Assembly (NCBI GenBank): GCA_905202115.1
Contig: CAJKQZ010000048.1
Span: 1-14,548 of the forward strand
From: an uncultured Prevotellaceae bacterium
Lineage (GTDB): Bacteria > Bacteroidota > Bacteroidia > Bacteroidales > Bacteroidaceae
DNA: 14,548 bases
Direction of reading: 5' to 3'
Shown: positions 7,074 through 12,663 of the stretch, one piece after another
How the letters are laid out: each line of letters opens with the position of its first letter
How positions within the stretch are numbered: position 1 is the first letter of the stretch
Made by a program: the position numbers and the translations under genes
The notes under the pieces: generated by a model
What the model was told of the DNA's origin: nothing
The model's database searches: none
The model's input: only the letters and a program-made list of their open reading frames with translations

Positions 7074-8309
7074 ATGAAAACAAACCTTATGTCCATGGCT
7101 GCTTGTGAAGTCATCGCAGGCCTGTGCCTGTTGGTTGCAGTTTCATGCGGCAATCCCAAGCCCGCCGGCGAAAAACCGCAGAAAGATACCACAGTAACAG
7201 ACAAGCGGACTATAGACACAGTAAAGTTCGTTGGCAGTCTTGAAGAACTGCATTCGTATTGTCCGAAATACACGTTCATAGAAACGTGCGACCTTTCCTA
7301 TTTGGGTTTGAAAGAAATTCCGGTGCTCAAATTATACAGCATCAGAAAACTCAACCTTTCACACAACGAATTGAAGGAATTCAACAGTTACAGTTCTCTG
7401 TTTCCGAAATGTATGGAAGAACTTAATATCAGCCATTGCAACATAGGAAACTTAAGATTCGAGGACATAAACAGCGCGGAAAAATTCTATCCAGACTCGA
7501 AAATAATCATACCGATAGAAATAGACTTCCGAAAAAAGGATTTTCCAAACCTGAAGAAAGTAAACATATCATACAATAAAATCGAAGGATTCACAGCCTC
7601 CGATTACACAGAAGTAATCGACACCAACTATAATAAGTGCAGGTATATCAAAAACGAAGTGCGCAAAAGGAACAGAAACTCCGCTATGGCAAAACCGGAT
7701 ACTGTGAAGACTGTTAAAAGTTTAGAAGAATTGTACGAACTTGCACCGAACACAATCATTGAGGTATGCGATCTGTCTAATCAGGGATTAAAGGAAATGC
7801 CCGTCCTGCGCCCATACAATATCAAAAGGCTTGATATTTCGGGAAATGACTTCAGTCAGATTCCAAAAGAATTCAGCTACGACGAAATCTATACCACATT
7901 TCCTGAAAGCCTTGTTGAACTCGACATGAGCAACTGCCGCTACGGCGAGAAACTCCACGACCCAAACGACCGCTCTATTTTCCACAAAGTCATAAATCTC
8001 GCGTTTAAAAAAAGCAAACTGCCGCACTTGAAAATCATTGACGTATCACATAACCACATAACCAAGCTACTTGTCAATACGCCTGCCGTGAAAATGAATG
8101 TTTCGCACAACGATCTAAGACAACTTATAATAAATACGAATACGTTGAAACACCTCGACGTGTCGTACAACTGGAATATGAACGACGTCATAGGAATTGC
8201 TCCCGAAAGTCTCAAAACGCTAAAGGCCGACAGTTGTGCACACGGCATGAAACTGAGAAGAACCATGCTATATAAATGCAAAGAAGGCGAAGGTATTGTC
8301 ATGGAATAA
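7074..8309 (+). CDS. Leucine-rich-repeat lipoprotein 1
   Basis: A predicted lipoprotein of 411 residues. MKT starts a hydrophobic segment ending in LLVAVSC, with the lipidated Cys at C25. The mature part has degenerate leucine-rich repeats (for example KLNLSHNEL, RLDISGNDF, HLDVSYNWNMN). It is built from two related halves. One begins at D48 (DTVKFVGSLEELHSYCP, then CDLSYLGLKEIPVL) and the other at D209 (DTVKTVKSLEELYELAP, then CDLSNQGLKEMPVL), about 161 residues apart. It is clearly paralogous to the protein at 10107-11357, including the C-terminal PESLKTLKADSCAHG. ATG 7074 is chosen over 7053 because MKTN aligns with the paralogue start and places the Cys at the same position. It probably sits in the outer membrane or periplasm. 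Its partner is unknown. Confidence 0.82.
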   Translation: MKTNLMSMAACEVIAGLCLLVAVSCGNPKPAGEKPQKDTTVTDKRTIDTVKFVGSLEELHSYCPKYTFIETCDLSYLGLKEIPVLKLYSIRKLNLSHNELKEFNSYSSLFPKCMEELNISHCNIGNLRFEDINSAEKFYPDSKIIIPIEIDFRKKDFPNLKKVNISYNKIEGFTASDYTEVIDTNYNKCRYIKNEVRKRNRNSAMAKPDTVKTVKSLEELYELAPNTIIEVCDLSNQGLKEMPVLRPYNIKRLDISGNDFSQIPKEFSYDEIYTTFPESLVELDMSNCRYGEKLHDPNDRSIFHKVINLAFKKSKLPHLKIIDVSHNHITKLLVNTPAVKMNVSHNDLRQLIINTNTLKHLDVSYNWNMNDVIGIAPESLKTLKADSCAHGMKLRRTMLYKCKEGEGIVME

Positions 8310-8334
8310 TTTGCAGGAAGCGGAGAATGGCAAT

Positions 8335-8370
8335 ATGAATAATCATTCATATATTCTTGGATCAATTTAC
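8335..8370 (+). repeat. Solo fragment of the repeat end after lipoprotein 1
   Basis: ATGAAT (8335-8340) and ATTCAT (8345-8350) form a small hairpin. It is followed by ATATTCTTGGATCAATTTA, which resembles the outer end of copy 2 (ATGAAT-AACT-ATTCAT, then ATTTTCCTTGATATTTATT, from 6647). A related hairpin ends copy 3 (TGAAT-AAAC-ATTCA, 10075-10088). This looks like an outer repeat end without the central palindrome. It lies in the 72-base gap before the next gene. Confidence 0.45.
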
Positions 8371-8381
8371 ATAAATCACTG

Positions 8382-9785
8382 ATGAAAGCTATACAGACTT
8401 TATGGTGCGGCGACAGAAAACTTAAATATTCTACGTTCTGGTGGAACAATGCAGAATACAATCTTATGTCGTGGGCTTTAAGCTGCATGAGCATAAAGGA
8501 GCAATCAGGAAAAATAACTTTATATACAGACAGCAAGGGAGCACAAATGCTGGTAGACAAGTTGAGACTGCCATACGATGAAGTAATCGTCAATCTGGAT
8601 GATTTCCATTGCCTTTCATGTCATTGGGCTCTTGCGAAAGTAAAGACATATTCGCTACAAACAGAACCGTTCATACATATAGACGGGGACATTTTCCTGC
8701 CGCGTCCATTGCAGGGAGAGGTACTAAAAGGAAAAATCATAGCGCAAAACAAGGAACATTGCACAGAATATTACGGAGGTATGATTAAACGGTTTCTCTC
8801 CATAGAAAATCTGAAGCTATCCCCGTTGTTCGAACAAGCGTTGCGAGGAAATAATATTCCATCATACAATCTCGGCTTTTGCGGCGGCAACGACACGGGA
8901 TTCTTCGGGCGCTTTTGTGAAGAAGTCTTCAGATTTTTCAAAGACAACGACTTCAACGGCGAGAAGTTCCGCTTTTCCGACATCAGCGCAAACGTGATTT
9001 TCGAACAGATATTCTTTTCTGTTATGGCGCGCCACGAAGGTATAGGCATTTCAACAGTCTACCCCAAAACCATTCGCGGCAATGGATATACAAGAAACGA
9101 TTTCTGCGACCTCGCACATTACGAACAAAAACAGTTCATCCACATTTTAGGCGGCCACAAGCGAACGCAGGAGATATGCGATATGGTAGAAAAGACTCTG
9201 CTACGTAAATATCCTGACGTATATGAAAGGATTGCAGAACTATTTCCTGAACGCCATAAGCGTCTTTTCGGAATAGCCGTCGGCACAGGATACACAAGGG
9301 AACCGTCGGCATTAGACAAATATTATGCGTTTCTCCGTAACTGCAACAGAATATGGAGCGAAATCGGCAGAGCCAATTTAATGTCATTAGCAACAAAAAC
9401 TGCAAGCAATCTAAATTTCATAAATGCTTCTAAAGAAGAACGCAAAAAATTCGTACTTAAACGCAACCTATATGCATGTATATATAACGCCGTAGGGAAT
9501 GAAGCCGTTTTACTGCTAAAGCATTTGAATATAAACACCGAAGATTGCAATATCAGCGTGGCCGTAATGCCGGATGTTTCGGAAAAAGGATTTACGGAAC
9601 ACCCGTTAGAAAACCTGTCATATAATATTTTCGACATACTGGAAGAACCCCAAACGTATGAGATACTGAAAAAATCGCTATTCCCGTGCTTCGACAAAAA
9701 TACATGTAGCGAAAAAATAACGGCATGCATTGAAAAAGCACTGGTCGGTTGCCTTTACGCAGGATTAGTCACTGCCGAACAATAA
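8382..9785 (+). CDS. Glycosyltransferase-like protein (resembles DUF6734)
   Basis: A 467-residue protein without signal peptide or membrane segment, so probably cytoplasmic. The N-terminal third looks like a GT-A nucleotide-sugar transferase fold. It begins MKAIQTLWCGD, then NLMSWALSC, a segment ITLYTDSKGAQMLVDKLRLP, and a DxD-type metal motif in F-I-H-I-D101-G-D103-I-F. This pattern recalls the Bacteroidetes family DUF6734, but that is from memory. The region from about residue 290 onward is not recognised. It follows lipoprotein 1 by 72 bases on the same strand with no terminator between, so the two may be co-transcribed. The 3' end faces lipoprotein 2. The acceptor is unknown, and modification of a neighbouring protein is only a guess. 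Confidence 0.7.
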   Translation: MKAIQTLWCGDRKLKYSTFWWNNAEYNLMSWALSCMSIKEQSGKITLYTDSKGAQMLVDKLRLPYDEVIVNLDDFHCLSCHWALAKVKTYSLQTEPFIHIDGDIFLPRPLQGEVLKGKIIAQNKEHCTEYYGGMIKRFLSIENLKLSPLFEQALRGNNIPSYNLGFCGGNDTGFFGRFCEEVFRFFKDNDFNGEKFRFSDISANVIFEQIFFSVMARHEGIGISTVYPKTIRGNGYTRNDFCDLAHYEQKQFIHILGGHKRTQEICDMVEKTLLRKYPDVYERIAELFPERHKRLFGIAVGTGYTREPSALDKYYAFLRNCNRIWSEIGRANLMSLATKTASNLNFINASKEERKKFVLKRNLYACIYNAVGNEAVLLLKHLNINTEDCNISVAVMPDVSEKGFTEHPLENLSYNIFDILEEPQTYEILKKSLFPCFDKNTCSEKITACIEKALVGCLYAGLVTAEQ

Positions 9786-9869
9786 ACACATATCGCGTCT
9801 TTTACATGCAAGGTGAAAAATACGCCCGACAAATAAATTCTTGACAGTACGTAACGAAAAAAGAAACCC

Positions 9870-10090
9870 ACGCACCGCCGGAAATGAATAAATATTACGT
9901 TGCCGGAAAAAACGTTCGGGACTTTTTTCAAATTATGTGCCTTGTATTTCAAAATATGTCTGAGATATTTTAAAATATCTCAGACATATTTTTGGCTATA
10001 TATACACACGCTGGTTTTCAAGTACATACAAGGCTACGATTTTCTGCATATTTTTTGAATAAAAACGGATGTTATGAATAAACATTCACG
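9870..10090 (+). repeat. Dispersed palindrome-centred repeat, copy 3 (full length, forward orientation)
   Basis: The palindrome is perfect over 42 bp (9951-9992): half-site 9951-9971 and its exact reverse complement 9972-9992. The left flank contains GGAAATGAATAAATATTACG (9880-9899) and CCGGAAAAAACGTTCGGGAC (9903-9922), then TATGTGCCTTGTATTT, shared with copy 4. The right flank contains GGCTATATATACAC, GGTTTTCAAGTAC and an outer hairpin TGAAT-AAAC-ATTCA (10075-10088). It is the inverted counterpart of copy 2. It fills the gap between two convergent genes, where the T-tailed stem could serve as a terminator for both directions. Confidence 0.9.
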
Positions 10091-10106
10091 GCGCTCGTTT
10101 TTCAAA

Positions 10107-11357
10107 CTATTTCATGACAATGCTTTTTCCATCACCGTCACTACACAGATACCACGCGTTTTCTCTAAATTTTTTTCTACCGTGCGCGCAACTGTCGGCC
10201 TTTAGCGTTTTAAGGCTCTCGGGGGGTATTCCTAAAACGTCGTTCATGTCCCAATTATACGATACGTCAAGATGTTTTAAAGTCTTTGTTCGGATACTAA
10301 GACCTATCAATCTGTTGCGTGATACATTCAGGTTGACAACCGGAGACGTAATTATGATTCTACCGAAACAATTGTTCGATAAATCCACGGTTTTCAGATT
10401 CGGCAGCAATCTCTTTGAAAGAATAAGGTCGATAGATGACATACGCTTTCCTTGTGAATTTTTAAGCGTAGTCTCTATTTCGCCCCAGCGACAGTTGTTC
10501 ATATCGAGTTCCACAAGGCTTTCGGGCAGCATTGCCGTGAATTTTTTTTGAAGATAGTAATTAGGGACAAAATGACTGAAATTGTTTTCGGAGATATCAA
10601 GCCGCTTTATGTTATAAGGACGCAGCACCGGAAGATCTTTCAAGTCCTGTTTCGAAAGATCGCAAAACTCTATCACAGTCGCAGGTACAAGTTCGTACAG
10701 TTCTTCTAAACTTTTAACTGTCTTTACAGTGTCTTGCTTAACGGCAGTCGTTCTTTTTTCTATTTTGCGCACTTCGTTTTTCACGCCTTTGCTATCATTG
10801 AAATGCTCGTCTGTTACTTCTGTATAATTCGGTACTCTGAAAGAATGGAGTTTATTGTAGGATAAATTTAATTTTTTAAGGTTCGGAAATTCATTGACGC
10901 TGAAATTCAAATCGACATCCAACCCTCTAAGTAGGCTATGAGTAAATCTTTCGATTCCTTCATAATCCTGCGATCTGTCCAAGCCGAAGTTACAGCAACT
11001 AAGATCAAGCTCTTCGAGGCTTGTAGGAAGAAAATCTATATTTTTCACCAATCTGAACTCGTTATGCGAAAGGTTCAGGCGTTTTATGTTGTAAAGTTTG
11101 AGCACCGGAATTTCTTTCAAGCCCAAATTAGAAAGGTCGCATGTTTCTATGAACGTGTATTTCGGGCAATATGAATAAAGTTCTTCAAGACTGCTTACGA
11201 ACTTTACCGTATCAATACTCCGCTTTTCCATTACGATGGAATCTTTCTGCGGATTTTCGCCGCCATCAGGCTTGGCGTTGGAACATGAAGCGGCAAACAA
11301 CAAACACAGGCCTGCGATGATTTTGCTAATTATGTACGGATTAAAATTTGTTTTCAT
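10107..11357 (-). CDS. Leucine-rich-repeat lipoprotein 2
   Basis: A predicted lipoprotein of 416 residues and paralogue of the one at 7074-8309. The signal is MKTN..., a hydrophobic stretch, then LLFAASC with the lipidated Cys at C25. Two related halves begin at D49 (DTVKFVSSLEELYSYCP, CDLSNLGLKEIPVLKLYNI) and D209 (DTVKTVKSLEELYELVP, CDLSKQDLKDLPVLRPYNI). Degenerate leucine-rich repeats follow each (RLNLSHNEF, KLNLSYNKL, RLDISENNF, HLDVSYNWDMN), and the C-terminus has PESLKTLKADSCAHG. It starts 16 bases after the stop of the upstream HEALH protein on the same strand, so the two almost certainly form an operon. A role as a binding partner or immunity protein for that peptidase is inference. 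No catalytic motif is visible. Confidence 0.83.
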   Translation of the reverse strand: MKTNFNPYIISKIIAGLCLLFAASCSNAKPDGGENPQKDSIVMEKRSIDTVKFVSSLEELYSYCPKYTFIETCDLSNLGLKEIPVLKLYNIKRLNLSHNEFRLVKNIDFLPTSLEELDLSCCNFGLDRSQDYEGIERFTHSLLRGLDVDLNFSVNEFPNLKKLNLSYNKLHSFRVPNYTEVTDEHFNDSKGVKNEVRKIEKRTTAVKQDTVKTVKSLEELYELVPATVIEFCDLSKQDLKDLPVLRPYNIKRLDISENNFSHFVPNYYLQKKFTAMLPESLVELDMNNCRWGEIETTLKNSQGKRMSSIDLILSKRLLPNLKTVDLSNNCFGRIIITSPVVNLNVSRNRLIGLSIRTKTLKHLDVSYNWDMNDVLGIPPESLKTLKADSCAHGRKKFRENAWYLCSDGDGKSIVMK

Positions 11358-11373
11358 GAATCATGTTGGATAT

Positions 11374-12123
11374 TTATTTAGGGTCATAACGATGATTGAA
11401 ATCGTATTTTACTCTGTCAAAAAAATTTTTTTCGTGTTTTTTAAAATAATTGTGTTCGTTTTCTTCAAATGAAGAGGGGCTGATTGTATTCCATCTGTTG
11501 GATTTATTTTCATAAAAGATATTCACAAAATCATCGGAAAATCCGTTATCTTTTAAAAATTTCACACTCTCCTCGGGTGTATCCCCGTATCTTTTAGATT
11601 CAAAATACCAAAAATAATGTTTTGCATGTAATGCTTCATGGGCAAATGACACTGAAAATGTATTTGCTGTATCACCGTCATGTTTGTAACCTGCATTATC
11701 AATGTCTTTAGAAAAAGAATCGAAACCTTTATCCTTGTTAACACACCTGCTATTAATGCTAATGGTATAATTTCCCGGATATGATTCTGACTCCATAGTA
11801 GTACTGTCATTTAATGCTTTCATATTAATTGTAAGATTATCATTACCAGCCTTAAACGGATTTAATGCACTCATTAGTTCATTACTTGAAGCCATTAATT
11901 CAAGTAATTGGGTAGCAAGTACTTTATTCTTCATTACATCATCGCTAAGATATATGCCTTTGTAAGGATGATTGTCTAATTTTAATCCCATACCAGAACC
12001 GGTGCCCATGTCTATACTGCTGCCGCAACCGCTTCCACATCCTACTGGTTGCCAGCCGAAGCCACTACCGCTACCACCCGAGCCGTCACCGTCACCACAG
12101 CCGCATCCACAGCCATAAGACAT
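11374..12123 (-). CDS. Gly/Cys-rich protein with HExxH zinc-peptidase motif
   Basis: Not recognised as a named family. From ATG 12123 it is 249 residues. Residues 1-46 are a low-complexity Gly/Ser/Cys/Asp segment (SYGCGCGCGDGDGSGGSGSG, with five Cys). A middle region with SINSRCVNKDKGFDSF follows, then F-A-H162-E163-A-L-H166-A-K-H, a zincin HExxH site. FEENEH224 (219-224), about 55 residues later, offers Glu or His candidates for the third zinc ligand. There is no ordinary signal peptide. Codon usage is AT-rich, unlike the ilv genes. The true N-terminus is probably further upstream in another frame (see 12124-12200). Lipoprotein 2 follows after 16 bases. A secreted metallopeptidase effector is the best guess, with moderate doubt. 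Confidence 0.68.
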   Translation of the reverse strand: MSYGCGCGCGDGDGSGGSGSGFGWQPVGCGSGCGSSIDMGTGSGMGLKLDNHPYKGIYLSDDVMKNKVLATQLLELMASSNELMSALNPFKAGNDNLTINMKALNDSTTMESESYPGNYTISINSRCVNKDKGFDSFSKDIDNAGYKHDGDTANTFSVSFAHEALHAKHYFWYFESKRYGDTPEESVKFLKDNGFSDDFVNIFYENKSNRWNTISPSSFEENEHNYFKKHEKNFFDRVKYDFNHRYDPK

Positions 12124-12200
12124 ATAGTTAGGGGTACTGTTTAGAATGCGCTCTACTTCTTCGTTACTTACAGGACGAAGTTTTTTCTCATTTTTTCCAT
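12124..12200 (-). other. Out-of-frame N-terminal extension with A-AAA-AAC slip site
   Basis: On the minus strand ATG at 12200 opens M-E-K-M-R-K-N and then stops at 12168-12170 after F-V-L. The ATG frame passes through A-AAA-AAC at 12186-12180, with the codons AAA and AAC in phase. A -1 shift there makes CTT (12180-12178) the next codon. Reading then continues L-R-P-V-S-N-E-E-V-E-R-I-L-N-S-T-P-N-Y directly into the Met of the HEALH protein, giving about 275 residues. Without a shift, that second frame has no ATG between an upstream TAA and 12123. Explanations are a programmed -1 frameshift, loss of one A from an A7 run (mutation or phase switch), or a sequence error. Confidence 0.6.
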
Positions 12201-12255
12201 GTCTTGTTTTTTAGATTAGATTGGTTATATTATCGATTGTTTTACAATGACATGC

Positions 12256-12286
12256 GCAAGATATGAATTTATTATGACCTAACAAT
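12256..12286 (-). promoter_or_regulatory. Possible promoter of the peptidase-lipoprotein 2 operon
   Basis: On the minus strand ATTG (12286-12283), a 19-base spacer and TATCTTGC (12263-12256) form a near-consensus pair about 55 bases before ATG 12200. The same words occur before lipoprotein 1. The rest of 12201-12380 is AT-rich with nothing I can name. Confidence 0.33.
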
Positions 12287-12379
12287 TTTTCTTGCGTTTT
12301 TTATCATTTTAAATTTAATCGGTATGCTATTCAATTTGTGTTGCATGTAGGGAAAAGCAAGTGTCATTTTATGGTGCTA

Positions 12380-12590
12380 ATAGTGCGAATGAACAATTTT
12401 ACACCGTCGGAAATGAATAAATATTACGTCGTCTGAAAAAACGTTCGGGACCTCGCAAAAAATATGTGCCTTGTATTTTGAAATATGTCTGAGATATTTT
12501 AAAATATCTCAGACATATTTTTTCAGCCGTCTGGAAAGCGTTTGCAGGAGTTCCAGGCACACCGGATAAATATTCATTCGGATATTTATG
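12380..12590 (+). repeat. Dispersed palindrome-centred repeat, copy 4 (forward orientation)
   Basis: The palindrome is perfect over 40 bp (12481-12520). The left flank shares AACAATTTTACA (12392-12403), GGAAATGAATAAATATTACG (12409-12428), GAAAAAACGTTCGGGAC (12435-12451) and TATGTGCCTTGTATTTTG with copies 2 and/or 3. The right flank lacks the TATATATACAC block and instead has CAGCCGTCTGGAAAGCG, then GGATAAATATTCATTCGG near 12564-12581. The right boundary is therefore uncertain. It lies between two divergent transcription units. Confidence 0.85.
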
Positions 12591-12592
12591 CA

Positions 12593-12648
12593 CGGTACGA
12601 GTGCGCAAAAAAATGCTATATTTGCATTTATGCGCACATGGCGCACCG
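12593..12648 (+). promoter_or_regulatory. Promoter -7 box inside an operator-like palindrome
   Basis: TATATTTG (12617-12624) matches the Bacteroidetes -7 element TAnnTTTG. No good TTTG is found 19-21 bases upstream, so an activator may be needed. The box is framed by nested inverted repeats with nearly the same centre: AAATGC (12611-12616) with GCATTT (12624-12629), GTGCGCA (12601-12607) with TGCGCAC (12631-12637), and CGGT (12593-12596) with ACCG (12645-12648). The layout suits a regulator-binding site controlling the glycoside hydrolase gene that starts at 12664. Confidence 0.55.
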
Positions 12649-12663
12649 TAATACCATAAAGAC

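Noticed and set aside
7940..8593. 217-codon minus-strand ORF across the end of lipoprotein 1
   Set aside because: It is antisense to the well-supported lipoprotein and glycosyltransferase-like genes, with no recognisable domain.
6646..12590. Composite transposon or insertion sequence
   Set aside because: No transposase, integrase or target duplication can be seen, so the repeats are described only as a dispersed family.
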